Origin: Flavobacterium crocinum
Lineage (GTDB): Bacteria > Bacteroidota > Bacteroidia > Flavobacteriales > Flavobacteriaceae
Assembly (NCBI RefSeq): GCF_003122385.1
Contig: NZ_CP029255.1
Span: 4,216,001-4,280,000 of the forward strand
DNA length: 64,000 nt
Direction of reading: 5' to 3'
Shown: piece after piece, positions 19,723-28,534 of the stretch
How positions within the stretch are numbered: the first letter of the stretch is position 1
How the letters are laid out: every line of letters begins with the position of its first letter
The notes under the pieces: generated by a model
Told to the model about the DNA's origin: nothing
Databases searched by the model: none
What the model saw: the letters and a program-made list of their open reading frames with translations, nothing else
Translations under genes and position numbers: made by a program

Positions 19723-20365
19723 ACATAAAAGCAGAATATTAATCGTAGAAGATGAAGTATTAATTGCCTTATCTTTAAAAAAAATGCTGGAACCTACTTT
19801 TGCCGCTGAGACCGCTCATGGTTATGAAGAAGCAAAAATGCTCTTGTCACATAAACTTTTTGATCTTGTTTTAATTGATATTTCCCTTTCCGGAGATAAA
19901 ACGGGACTAGACCTGGCATTATTAATAAATACTAATATTTCGATACCTTTTATATTTACAACAGCCCTAACTGATCCTGGTACTTTAGAAAAAGTAACCA
20001 ATCTTAGGCCGTCTGCTTATCTTTCTAAACCGGTAGAAAAAGTAAATCTTATAACTGCTATTCATCTGGCTTTAGCCAATGAAGATGCAACTTTTAAAAT
20101 TGAACTGGGAAAACAGATTTATTATTTTCAGTCCAAAGATTTCCTTTTTGCCGAAGCAGATCACGTATACATTGAAATACATCTTAAATCAGGTAAAAAT
20201 CAGATTTTAAGAACCACAATGGCTTATCTCGAAGAAGTATTCCCTCCTAAATATTTCAAAAGAATCAACCGCAGCACCGCTGTAAACCCTTATCATGTAT
20301 CAAAAATCATCAATGATAAACTGCATATCGAAGACCAGATTTTTAAAATATCAAAGAATTTCTGA
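19715..20365 (+). CDS. Response regulator with LytTR-like DNA-binding domain
   Basis: The receiver domain (residues 1-125) has RILIVEDE, acceptor Asp in LVLIDISLSG and Lys in AYLSKPVEKV. A shortened LytTR domain follows (FLFAEADHVYIEIHL ... YFKRINRSTAVNPYHVSKI). It is coupled to the HisKA_2 kinase. TTCAGAACA repeat pairs two helical turns apart precede both this operon and the adhesin gene. This is the binding geometry expected of a LytTR dimer, so it is the likely activator of itself and of the adhesin. The binding assignment is inference. Confidence 0.87.
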   Translation: MTEHKSRILIVEDEVLIALSLKKMLEPTFAAETAHGYEEAKMLLSHKLFDLVLIDISLSGDKTGLDLALLINTNISIPFIFTTALTDPGTLEKVTNLRPSAYLSKPVEKVNLITAIHLALANEDATFKIELGKQIYYFQSKDFLFAEADHVYIEIHLKSGKNQILRTTMAYLEEVFPPKYFKRINRSTAVNPYHVSKIINDKLHIEDQIFKISKNF

Positions 20366-20392
20366 TATTATCTTATAACAAAATAAGAGGGT

Positions 20393-20459
20393 TTCAGAAC
20401 AAAAAAAACAGGTTTCAGAACATTTTCTTCAGCATTTCGTCAGTAAAGTTTTAGTTTTA
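20393..20459 (+). promoter_or_regulatory. Activator site and promoter of the SprB-repeat adhesin gene
   Basis: TTCAGAACA lies at 20393-20401 and 20414-20422 (21-bp period). After 29 nt comes TAGTTTTA (20452-20459), one mismatch from TAnnTTTG. Every distance equals that of the 17893-17959 site. A leader of about 125 nt follows. Confidence 0.75.
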
Positions 20460-20593
20460 TTCACCAAATACTACCAAAAGCCCCCTGTAATATTCTATTT
20501 TGTTCGGATGCGACAGACTTCTTTTGGAGCTTCTGTCATTTTTAAAGAAGCAGATTAATAAATTAATTAACTATTCTCTAAAACAATAACGAT

Positions 20594-23500
20594 ATGAAAA
20601 AACTCTACTTACTTATCAAATTGTGTTATTTTATTCTTTTTTTATTTTTTACCTCAAACAATATAATAGCGCAGACTTCAACAGAATCTTTTGAAACGGA
20701 ATCAAATGGTTCTTCCAGTTTTACAGACAATGGAGTCATTTTTAACATTATTTCTCATACCGCTACATTCGACATACAGGCAAATTATCCGGGAACAGGC
20801 TGGAGCGGAACAGCAAATGACAATAGATATATTGACAACGCAAATTCTCCAAATTCAAATGCCTCTTTTAGCATTAAGACCACTTCAAACCTGTTTAAAG
20901 TAAACCGATTTTGGATATTTGCATCAGAAGCAAACCTCAATCAAAATGTTACCGGAACACTTACAATCACAGGTAAACTAAGTGGAGTAACCAAATTTAC
21001 TCAGACTAAAACTAATGGTTTTGCTACTTCATTAGGCTCTACTAATGGGTATACTTTAATAGATCTAACCAACTTAAATGGGCAAAATTATTCTAACATA
21101 ATTATAGATCAACTTCAGATTACAGCAGGTGGAAACTTTGCTTATATAGGGTTAGATGCCTTTACCTGGGTAAAAGATAGCAACGTAGTACTAGGTTGTT
21201 TAAACTTTTCATCACAACCGTCTAACAGTACAATTTGTGCCGGTGCCAATAGTTCTTTCACTGCAGCAGCAAATTTTGCAGATAACTATCAATGGCAGGT
21301 AAATACCGGAACCGGATTTACAAATGTTCCTAACAGTGCGCCGTATTCCGGTGGTACATCATCTACACTTACCATAACTGGCGCAACAGCCGCAATGAAT
21401 GGATATCAATATAAAGTAATCGCATCAGGGTCCTGTGGAACATCTACTTCTTCAAATACAGCCACTTTAAATATTAACTCTGCTCCAGCAATAACATTAA
21501 ATCCTATTAATAACAGCCCTATTTGTTCAGGAGGCAATGTTTCTTTTTCTGTATCGGCCAGTAATGCAACACAATATCAATGGCAGGTAGATCAAGGAAG
21601 TGGTTTTTCAAATATTTCAAACAATGCACCTTATTCTGGTGCAAATACCACCACTCTAAACATTACTGGAGCAACAGGAACGATGAATGGATACAAGTAT
21701 CGCGCTGTAGCAAAAGGAACATGTTCTCCAGATGCAACGTCAAATAGCGCTACACTAAATGTAAATCATATCAATGTAACGGTAAGTAAAATTGATGTAA
21801 AATGTTATGGCAATTCAACTGGCGAAGCCACTGCTACAGCCAGTAACGGAGCAGGTACGTATACCTACTCCTGGGCTCCATCTGGTGGAACTGCCGCCAC
21901 TGCAACCGGACTTGCAGCTGGTACTTATACGGTAACTGTTACGGATGCTAATAATTGTCAAGCAACAGAATCATTTACTATTACGCAACCTAGTGCTCCT
22001 TTAAATGCGTCACCACTTGCTCAAACCAACATAGCCTGTTTTGGAGGTTCTACAGGATCTGCAACTGTTAATGTAACAGGAGGAACAGGCGCGTATTCAT
22101 ATTCTTGGGCCCCTTCAGGCGGAACTTCGTCAACAGCTACAGGACTTTCAGCAGGAACATATACAGTAACTGTAACTGATGCCAACAACTGTACAGATAC
22201 TCAAAGTTTTACAATAACTCAACCTGCAGCAGCATTATCTACAACAGCAGGTACTATAAATAATACAAGTTGTAATGGCGGTAGTAACGGGACAGCACAA
22301 GTAATAGCATCTGGTGGTACTCCTGGTTATACGTATTCATGGGCTCCATATGGAGGTACTAATGCGACCGCCACAGGAATTGCTGCAGGAACATATACCG
22401 TTACCGTTACTGATGCCAACGGTTGTACAGCAACGCGAAGTTTTACGATAACACAACCTAATCAATTAGTAGCATCAGTTGGTGCACAAACCAATGTTAG
22501 CTGCAATGGTGGCGCTAATGGTTCTGCAACCGTGGCAGTAACTGGAGGTACTCCTTCATATACTTATTATTGGTCTCCTACTGGCGGAACCGCAGCCACA
22601 GCATCTGGCCTGGTTGCTGGGACTTATACTGTCACAGTTACCGATGCAAATATCTGCCAAACTACACAGAGCTTTACCATTAACCAACCAACACCTTTAA
22701 TTTCAGGAATTTCTAAAACAGACGTTGCATGTAATGGTGGTTCAACAGGAAGTGCTACAGTAACACCAACTGGTGGAACCAGTGCTTATACCTATTTATG
22801 GTCTCCATATGGAGGAACTGGAGCTACAGCTTCTGGATTAGCCGTAGGAAATTACAGTTGCTTAATAACTGACGCAAACGGATGCTCTATAACAAAAAAT
22901 ATTACTATTAACCAACCTTTGACTTTAGGTGCAACAACTTCACAAACAAATGCCACTTGCTCTTCTGGTGGCGATGCAGCCGTAACACCATTCGGGGGTG
23001 TAGGAGGTTATAGTTATTTATGGACACCTGGAGGCGCTACAACACAAAGTGTTTCAGGTTTGGCGGCTGGTAACCATAGCTGTTTGATCACTGACGCTAA
23101 TGGTTGTAGCATTACCAAAAATTTTGTTATTGCCACTAATAATACACTAGTTGCCAGCACTTTTCAGACTAATTTATTATGTAATGGTGTCAATACAGGC
23201 TCAGCTGGGGTAATTCCGACTGGAGCTCCTGGACCATATACTTATGTTTGGTCGCCTTCGGGAGGTAATACCGATACAGCTACAAATCTTGCTGCAGGTA
23301 ATTATAGCATATTGATTACGGCTTCTAATGGATGTTCTATAACAAAAAACTTTACAATTACACAGCCATCGGCACTTATAGCTACTGCAGGTGCACAAAC
23401 AAATGTTACTTGTAATGGCGGAACAAATGGTTCTGCCACTGTAAATGTTACTGGTGGAACTGGTGCATATACTTATTCATGGGCGCCTTCCGGAGGAAGT

Positions 23501-25792
23501 GCTGCAACCGCAAACGGACTCGCTGCCGGAACTTACACGGTAACAGTAAAAGATGCTAATTTATGTCAAAAAACACAAAGTTTTACGATTACAGAACCAC
23601 CTCTTCTAACGGCATCAACGTCTCAAACAAATGTTTCTTGTAAAAATGGATCTAACGGAACTGCAACGGTGAATGTTACTGGAGGAACGGGAACATATAC
23701 TTACTCATGGGCTCCATCTGGAGGAACAAATGCAACAGCTAGTGGACTTGCCGCAGGAAATTATACTGTAACAGTTAAAGATGCTAATCTATGTATGATA
23801 ACAGCAAATGTTACTATAAAGGAGCCTGATCAGCTTACTGCGGCGATATCCAAAACAGATGTTTTATGTAATGGTGCCAATAATGGTACTGCTACTGTAA
23901 CAGCTTCTGGAGGAACCGGAACTTATACTTACGCATGGGCTCCATTTGGTGGAACTGCGGCTACGGCAACTGGATTAAGTCCGAATACTTATACCGTTAC
24001 TGTTACGGACGAAAACGGATGTTTTACAACTCAAACCGTTCAAATCATAGAACCTCCAGTACTTTCTATATTAGATTCACATACAAATGTATCTTGTAAT
24101 GGAGGTAATAACGGTTCGGCTTCTGTAACTGTATCCGGCGGAACCGGAACTTATACTTATTCCTGGGCTCCATCTGGAGGAACTGCGGCGACGGCAACTG
24201 GTCTTTCTGCGGGAGTTTATACTGTAACTGCAACTGATGCAAATTTATGTTCAATTTCTAAAACAATTACAATTACAGAACCCGATGTTTTAGCTACAAA
24301 TGCAACAATAATAGATGTTTCCTGTCATAATGGAAATAACGGTTCTGCTTCAATAACGGCAACAGGAGGAAGCGCTCCATATACTTACTTATGGAAACAC
24401 AACGGAGCAACCACATCATCTGTAACGGGGCTTGCCAAAGGAACTTATGAAGTCATTCTAAAAGACAGTAATTCTTGTACTTTATCTACATTTATCGAAA
24501 TAAAACAGCCGGAAAATCCAGTTAATCTTAATACAGCAAGTGTTTCAGAAATAACAGTTTCCGGAGCTAAACTATCAGGCACAGCTTCTTCTGACGGAAT
24601 AAATACGGATAAGGGAGAATGTTTAACAGAAGTTGGTTTTGTATACGCATTACATACCAATCCATCTACAGCAGACACTAAAATCAATACAACTGCTGCA
24701 TTAGGCAACTTTACAACCACTTTAACTGGTCTTAGAGGAAACCGAACTTATTACATTAGAACGTATGCTGCAAACAGTAATGGTTATATTAATTATGGAA
24801 ATGAAGTTAGTTTTACTACAGAAAAATATACACTGAATATAACTGCATCTTCAGGGCATACAAAAGTTTATGGCACTTCTGATCCAGTATTCAATTATAC
24901 TGCAACTGGATTTGCTAACGGAGATACTAATACTATAATTACCGGACAACTTTCCAGAGAAATGGGAGAAAATGTCGGAAAATACAATATCACACCAGGA
25001 AATATCAATGCCGGCGCAGATTACACAATTGTTTTTACTGGTGCTGAATTTGAAATCACAAAAGCAAATCAGACTATAACCTGGGATCAGACTTTAGAAT
25101 TTGGCTGTGATGATTCGACTGTTATTAACTTAAACGCAACAACAGACAGCGGATTAACTGTTTCATACACCATAGCTAATAACGAAATCGGTACAATAAA
25201 TGAATCAACTTTAACTATTTTGAATTCCGGAAGCACAACGATTACAGCTGTTCAAAACGGAGATCAGAATCATAATCCTGCTGTGGCTGTAATTCAACCA
25301 ATCGAAGTAAGTCAATCCGGACTTATAACACAACAATGGGCAGATGTTCTTTTATTTGATAATAAATCCAATAGTTTTACAAGCTACCAATGGTATAAAA
25401 ACGGAAGTGCTGTTTCTGGTGCAACACGCCAGTATTACAGCGAAAACCAGCCATTAAACGGTTCGTATTATGTTATTGCTAAAAATACAAATGGCAGTTC
25501 AATTAAATCATGTCCAATTGAAGCCACTGGAACTGCTTTTTCTAAAAGTTTGAAAATCCATCCAAATCCTGTAAGGCCAATGAGCGAATTTACTTTAGAA
25601 TGCGACTTCAGCGAATCTCAGCTAAATGGATCCGAGATTACCGTTTTTGACATTACAGGAAAATTAGTGCAGACTATTACCAATGTAAAACCTCAAAATC
25701 AAATCACTGCTCCTTCTCAAGTAGCCATTTATGTTGTCGTTCTTTCACTGAGTAATGGTCAGAAAAAAACAATCAACTTATTGGTTAAGTAA
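20594..25792 (+). CDS. SprB-repeat surface adhesin secreted by the type IX system
   Basis: The 1732-residue protein has a signal peptide ending NNIIAQ. Order: an N-terminal beta domain (30-200), two Ig-like repeats with matching YQWQV cores (about 203-391), twelve SprB repeats (392-1310), a fibronectin-like segment (to about 1415), an MBG-like domain (about 1416-1500; ITASSGHTKVYGTSDPVFNY), a linker, and a type A T9SS sorting domain (from about 1655; IHPNP...FDITGKLV...). SprB-family proteins act in gliding or attachment at the cell surface. This one is much shorter than gliding SprB. The OmpA-family gene follows 19 bp downstream. Expression probably depends on the upstream LytTR system. Confidence 0.9.
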   Translation: MKKLYLLIKLCYFILFLFFTSNNIIAQTSTESFETESNGSSSFTDNGVIFNIISHTATFDIQANYPGTGWSGTANDNRYIDNANSPNSNASFSIKTTSNLFKVNRFWIFASEANLNQNVTGTLTITGKLSGVTKFTQTKTNGFATSLGSTNGYTLIDLTNLNGQNYSNIIIDQLQITAGGNFAYIGLDAFTWVKDSNVVLGCLNFSSQPSNSTICAGANSSFTAAANFADNYQWQVNTGTGFTNVPNSAPYSGGTSSTLTITGATAAMNGYQYKVIASGSCGTSTSSNTATLNINSAPAITLNPINNSPICSGGNVSFSVSASNATQYQWQVDQGSGFSNISNNAPYSGANTTTLNITGATGTMNGYKYRAVAKGTCSPDATSNSATLNVNHINVTVSKIDVKCYGNSTGEATATASNGAGTYTYSWAPSGGTAATATGLAAGTYTVTVTDANNCQATESFTITQPSAPLNASPLAQTNIACFGGSTGSATVNVTGGTGAYSYSWAPSGGTSSTATGLSAGTYTVTVTDANNCTDTQSFTITQPAAALSTTAGTINNTSCNGGSNGTAQVIASGGTPGYTYSWAPYGGTNATATGIAAGTYTVTVTDANGCTATRSFTITQPNQLVASVGAQTNVSCNGGANGSATVAVTGGTPSYTYYWSPTGGTAATASGLVAGTYTVTVTDANICQTTQSFTINQPTPLISGISKTDVACNGGSTGSATVTPTGGTSAYTYLWSPYGGTGATASGLAVGNYSCLITDANGCSITKNITINQPLTLGATTSQTNATCSSGGDAAVTPFGGVGGYSYLWTPGGATTQSVSGLAAGNHSCLITDANGCSITKNFVIATNNTLVASTFQTNLLCNGVNTGSAGVIPTGAPGPYTYVWSPSGGNTDTATNLAAGNYSILITASNGCSITKNFTITQPSALIATAGAQTNVTCNGGTNGSATVNVTGGTGAYTYSWAPSGGSAATANGLAAGTYTVTVKDANLCQKTQSFTITEPPLLTASTSQTNVSCKNGSNGTATVNVTGGTGTYTYSWAPSGGTNATASGLAAGNYTVTVKDANLCMITANVTIKEPDQLTAAISKTDVLCNGANNGTATVTASGGTGTYTYAWAPFGGTAATATGLSPNTYTVTVTDENGCFTTQTVQIIEPPVLSILDSHTNVSCNGGNNGSASVTVSGGTGTYTYSWAPSGGTAATATGLSAGVYTVTATDANLCSISKTITITEPDVLATNATIIDVSCHNGNNGSASITATGGSAPYTYLWKHNGATTSSVTGLAKGTYEVILKDSNSCTLSTFIEIKQPENPVNLNTASVSEITVSGAKLSGTASSDGINTDKGECLTEVGFVYALHTNPSTADTKINTTAALGNFTTTLTGLRGNRTYYIRTYAANSNGYINYGNEVSFTTEKYTLNITASSGHTKVYGTSDPVFNYTATGFANGDTNTIITGQLSREMGENVGKYNITPGNINAGADYTIVFTGAEFEITKANQTITWDQTLEFGCDDSTVINLNATTDSGLTVSYTIANNEIGTINESTLTILNSGSTTITAVQNGDQNHNPAVAVIQPIEVSQSGLITQQWADVLLFDNKSNSFTSYQWYKNGSAVSGATRQYYSENQPLNGSYYVIAKNTNGSSIKSCPIEATGTAFSKSLKIHPNPVRPMSEFTLECDFSESQLNGSEITVFDITGKLVQTITNVKPQNQITAPSQVAIYVVVLSLSNGQKKTINLLVK
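21767..24525 (+). repeat. Twelve tandem SprB repeats inside the adhesin gene
   Basis: About 230 bp per unit. Each codes a C-x-GG-x-x-G-[ST]-A start, a YTYSWAPSGGT core and an AGTYTVTVTDANxC end. Units 5-7 are most diverged (YSCLITDANGCSI), and unit 12 is degraded (YLWKHNGATTSS). DNA identity is high enough for slippage or recombination to change the copy number. Confidence 0.85.
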
Positions 25793-25811
25793 AAATGAGA
25801 TTTAATTTAAA

Positions 25812-27143
25812 ATGAAAGAAATGAAAATTAAAATCACCATAGCGATAGTAGTATTTTTTAATCTCACTATAAAAGCACAGGAACTTAATATAAAAATCAA
25901 TGGAGGACCATCGGGAATTCTTTACGATAGCTCTATTGGAGAAGGCAAACTAAAATTTGGAGGAGGAATTGGTGTTGGATACACCTATTTCTTCAGTAAA
26001 AATTGGGGAATTTCTACAGGAATTGATGTAATGTACAATCAGAACAGTTTTGAACTGAATGATGGAAACACTATCAACTCTTACGAAGTTGACGATCAAA
26101 CTTCTGCATTTGAATACCGTGTAACTCCGTCAAAGTACAAGGAAGAACAACATTTTATTGCAGCCTCCATTCCACTTCTTATCCAATACAGAACTGCTTT
26201 TGCTTCTAACACGCAATGGTATCTTGGATTTGGAGGAAAAATCCTTTTTCCCGGAAAGCAAACCGTAAAAGCGTCGGCTAATCAATTACAGCTGAGCGGT
26301 TATTATCCGGATTTAAATTTAGTGATCGATGACCTGCCCTCTCATGGTTTTGGACAGTTAACAAACTGGAAAGACGAAACAAAAACAAGTTTGGATCCCA
26401 CGTTTTTATTAAGTGCAGAAACAGGGCTTACTTTTAAAATCAAAGAAAAGACACAGCTTTATACTGGAATTTATCTGGATTATGGTTTAACCAATTTAGC
26501 CAAAGAAACTCCAGATCTTAATATCGTGGCTTATGATCCAAACGGAATTAATAATACTCAGGCAAATGGTACAATCGGAAATAAAAGAATTGTTCAGGAC
26601 ACCCGCTACCTTTCTGCAGGCATTCAGATTAAATTAGGTTTTTCATTAGCTAAAGAAAAATCACAACCCGCAGAACCAAAAACAGAAACAGTAGTTCAAA
26701 CACAAGTTGCTGCTCCTGTTCAGGAAACTCCTCCTACTCAGCAAAAAATAGTTGAAACGGCTCCTGTCAAAACTGAATTGACAACGGAAGAAAGAAATTA
26801 TATCGAGAAAAAACCGCTGGCATTTCAGGAAGTTGGAAATACAAGTGTAACTCCGGAACTCGCTTCCAGATTAGACGAAATTGCTAAAATTTTAAACGCA
26901 AACCAAGATACAGATTTAAATATTACAGGCTATACCTGTGATATTGGAACCAAAGAACGCAATCTTGAAATCGGAATGCAAAGAGCTCAGGCTGTAGCCG
27001 ATTATTTAAAGAATAAAGGAATCCAATCCAATCGTATGCATCTGTTCTCAAAAGGAGAAAGTGAACCACTCGTTCCAAACAATCCTGCAGAAAATAAACC
27101 GCTCAACAGAAGAGTTTCACTTATACTGATAGACGCAAAATAA
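25812..27143 (+). CDS. Outer-membrane barrel protein with OmpA C-terminal domain
   Basis: The 443-residue protein has a signal peptide ending LTIKAQ and an N-terminal 8-strand-type barrel (about 25-280) with alternating aromatic strands. A Pro/Gln/Thr-rich linker (about 285-320) and an OmpA peptidoglycan-binding domain (residues 330-443: DTDLNITGYTCDIG, RAQAVADYLKNKGI, PLNRRVSLIL) follow. It is co-transcribed with the adhesin. It could anchor the cell wall to the outer membrane near the adhesin or assist its display. It is not a PorP/SprF-type partner. A terminator follows. Confidence 0.87.
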   Translation: MKEMKIKITIAIVVFFNLTIKAQELNIKINGGPSGILYDSSIGEGKLKFGGGIGVGYTYFFSKNWGISTGIDVMYNQNSFELNDGNTINSYEVDDQTSAFEYRVTPSKYKEEQHFIAASIPLLIQYRTAFASNTQWYLGFGGKILFPGKQTVKASANQLQLSGYYPDLNLVIDDLPSHGFGQLTNWKDETKTSLDPTFLLSAETGLTFKIKEKTQLYTGIYLDYGLTNLAKETPDLNIVAYDPNGINNTQANGTIGNKRIVQDTRYLSAGIQIKLGFSLAKEKSQPAEPKTETVVQTQVAAPVQETPPTQQKIVETAPVKTELTTEERNYIEKKPLAFQEVGNTSVTPELASRLDEIAKILNANQDTDLNITGYTCDIGTKERNLEIGMQRAQAVADYLKNKGIQSNRMHLFSKGESEPLVPNNPAENKPLNRRVSLILIDAK

Positions 27144-27165
27144 TTTTTTTTAACTACAATTGTAT

Positions 27166-27209
27166 AAAGCATGATGCAAGAGTTTCTTTATCTCTTCATC
27201 ATGCTTTTT
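27166..27209 (+). terminator. Terminator of the adhesin operon
   Basis: Arms AAAGCATGATG and CATCATGCTTT, a secondary AAGAG/CTCTT inner stem, then a T-tract. Confidence 0.8.
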
Positions 27210-27333
27210 CTTTTTCATAACACCCTCCTTTATCGCACTAATATTTTCCCAATATCATTAGAGTATACTTTTATTTTAAAACAATTCAAAAACTAACAAT
27301 TATCATATTTTATTTCCTTTTTAATGCCTTCAT

Positions 27334-27351
27334 TTGTTTTAATTAAAACAA
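27334..27351. promoter_or_regulatory. AT-rich palindrome upstream of the Crp/Fnr gene
   Basis: TTGTTTTAATTAAAACAA is an 18-bp perfect palindrome 47 bp before the start codon. It may be an autoregulatory operator. It does not match the ATGATTnnAATCAT box and AT richness makes chance likely. Confidence 0.3.
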
Positions 27352-27397
27352 TACCAAATACTTAACCAATTTCTTATAATGTGTTAATTGTTTCGCC

Positions 27398-27994
27398 ATG
27401 CATATTGATACTGACTTACTTTACACTTGGGGTGCTGTAGCTAAAAAGATTCCTAAAAATTCAATTATTTTTTTTGAAAATGATGTTGCACTTTCCTATT
27501 TTCAAATTTTAGAAGGAACAGTAAAAATGAGTTATACTAACGAAGATGGCAAAGATTTGACGGTTGGTATTTTTAATGAAGGAAATAGTTTTGGCGAACC
27601 GCCACTTTTTATCGGACAGCCCTACCCCGCTTCGGCAATTGCCCAGACGGACTGTATTGTTTTAAAATTATCCAAAACAAACTTCTTTTCTTTTCTTGAA
27701 GAAAACCCGGAAATGCAATTTAAAATACTCAAATTATTTGCATGGAAAATCTATAATAAAATTGTTTTTTCTAAAAATATAGTCAATCATAAACCAGAAT
27801 ATCGTATTCAGTATTTTTTAGATAACTTAAAAAAACAGGAAAATATCGCATCGTGCACAAAAATGAAAATTCCATATACAAGGCAAGAAATTGCAGATTT
27901 TACAGGACTGCGGGTAGAAACCGTAATACGCACATTGTCACTTATGAGCAAAAACAAAAAAATTGAAATTATAGATCACAAATTGTTTTACTAA
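27398..27994 (+). CDS. Crp/Fnr-family regulator of the anaerobic island
   Basis: The 198-residue protein has a cyclic-nucleotide-like beta-roll (residues 15-115), a dimer helix and an HTH: YTRQEIADFTGLRVETVIRTLS. The E-T-x-x-R of the recognition helix matches FNR-type DNA contacts and suits the TGA half-sites found nearby. Only two cysteines are present, so a classic four-Cys [4Fe-4S] oxygen sensor is ruled out; an NNR/DNR-like nitrogen-oxide sensor is more plausible. It lies beside the nos cluster. Predicted targets are the four promoters with ATGATTnnAATCAT boxes in this window. The effector is inferred only. Confidence 0.88.
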   Translation: MHIDTDLLYTWGAVAKKIPKNSIIFFENDVALSYFQILEGTVKMSYTNEDGKDLTVGIFNEGNSFGEPPLFIGQPYPASAIAQTDCIVLKLSKTNFFSFLEENPEMQFKILKLFAWKIYNKIVFSKNIVNHKPEYRIQYFLDNLKKQENIASCTKMKIPYTRQEIADFTGLRVETVIRTLSLMSKNKKIEIIDHKLFY

Positions 27995-28005
27995 TTTCAT
28001 GTCTT

Positions 28006-28049
28006 ATGATTTGAATCATACTTAAACAATTCCATTTTTTCTTTATTTG
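28006..28049 (+). promoter_or_regulatory. Fnr-type box plus -7 element in the convergent gap
   Basis: ATGATTTGAATCAT at 28006-28019, a 22-nt gap, then TTTATTTG at 28042-28049 (one mismatch to TAnnTTTG). The spacing is the same as at nosC, 34932 and nadA. No protein gene lies downstream before the terminator, which suggests a regulated small RNA. Confidence 0.65.
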
Positions 28050-28055
28050 TATAAG

Positions 28056-28128
28056 AGTAAAAGAAATTATTAATTCAGTTCTAATAGCTTTAAAAATAAA
28101 AACGGGAGCTTTAAAAGTTCCCGTTTTT
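28056..28128 (+). ncRNA. Putative Fnr-type-regulated small RNA (about 73 nt)
   Basis: A start near 28056 is predicted from the -7 element, and the end from the hairpin at 28098-28128. The first 42 nt are AU-rich and single-stranded-looking with no ATG. The sequence does not encode a peptide. The layout (box, promoter, short leader, strong terminator) parallels FnrS-like RNAs in concept only. Alternatively the box is a relic and the hairpin merely ends the flanking genes. Confidence 0.4.
28098..28128. terminator. Bidirectional terminator between Crp/Fnr and haemoglobin genes
   Basis: Arms AAAAACGGGA and TCCCGTTTTT, extended by an inner CTT/AAG stem. A T-tract follows on both strands. It lies three bases beyond the haemoglobin stop. 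Confidence 0.88.
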
Positions 28129-28131
28129 ATA

Positions 28132-28503
28132 TTAAGAAATGACCTTGTTCATCATTAATTTTGAAATATTTTCTGCCCTTACTTTTATCTCATCAGCCTT
28201 TTCTCCTTCAAACAAATCATCGACTGTTTTTTTCCAAAGCTTTGTCCAATGTTTAAAATGAGCATCTGTAAGTATACTTTTCAGGTTCAGCGTTCGATGC
28301 TTCATCATAGGATTTCCTTCAAAATTTCCCGTATGAAAAAGAATGTTATCCCAAAAGTTATACATAATCGGCAGATGTTTCTCCCAATTGACTGCAGCGA
28401 TTTCTGTAAACAAATATCCTATAGTCGAATCTGATCTTACTTTCAAGTAAAAAGCATCTACCAATACAATTATATCATCTTTATTTTTAATATCTGTTTT
28501 CAT
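28132..28503 (-). CDS. Truncated haemoglobin (group III type)
   Basis: The start is taken as ATG 28503 (MKTDIKNKDD), giving 124 residues; the longer TTG version would overlap nosY. Helical globin pattern: LVDAFYLKVRSDSTIGYLF, then HLPIMYNFWDNILFHTG and FKHWTKLWKKTVDDLFEG, as in group III trHbs. Haem ligation would be by the F-helix histidine in the HFKHW area. It probably handles NO or O2 during N2O/NO metabolism. It lies 31 bp after nosY on the same strand, so it is probably the last gene of the nos operon. Confidence 0.82.
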   Translation of the reverse strand: MKTDIKNKDDIIVLVDAFYLKVRSDSTIGYLFTEIAAVNWEKHLPIMYNFWDNILFHTGNFEGNPMMKHRTLNLKSILTDAHFKHWTKLWKKTVDDLFEGEKADEIKVRAENISKLMMNKVIS

Positions 28504-28534
28504 ATTTATTTTGTTCTGAATAAATAATAAAAAA

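Noticed and set aside
21767..24525. Regularly spaced repeats resembling a CRISPR array at first glance
   Set aside because: The period is about 230 bp, the repeats are in-frame protein repeats of SprB type, and no cas genes are near.
27334..27351. 18-bp palindrome as a fifth Fnr-type site
   Set aside because: It lacks TGA/TCA half-sites and has no -7 element at the 22-nt distance.
28249..28434. Plus-strand ORF over the haemoglobin gene
   Set aside because: Antisense shadow; the minus-strand globin pattern is clear.
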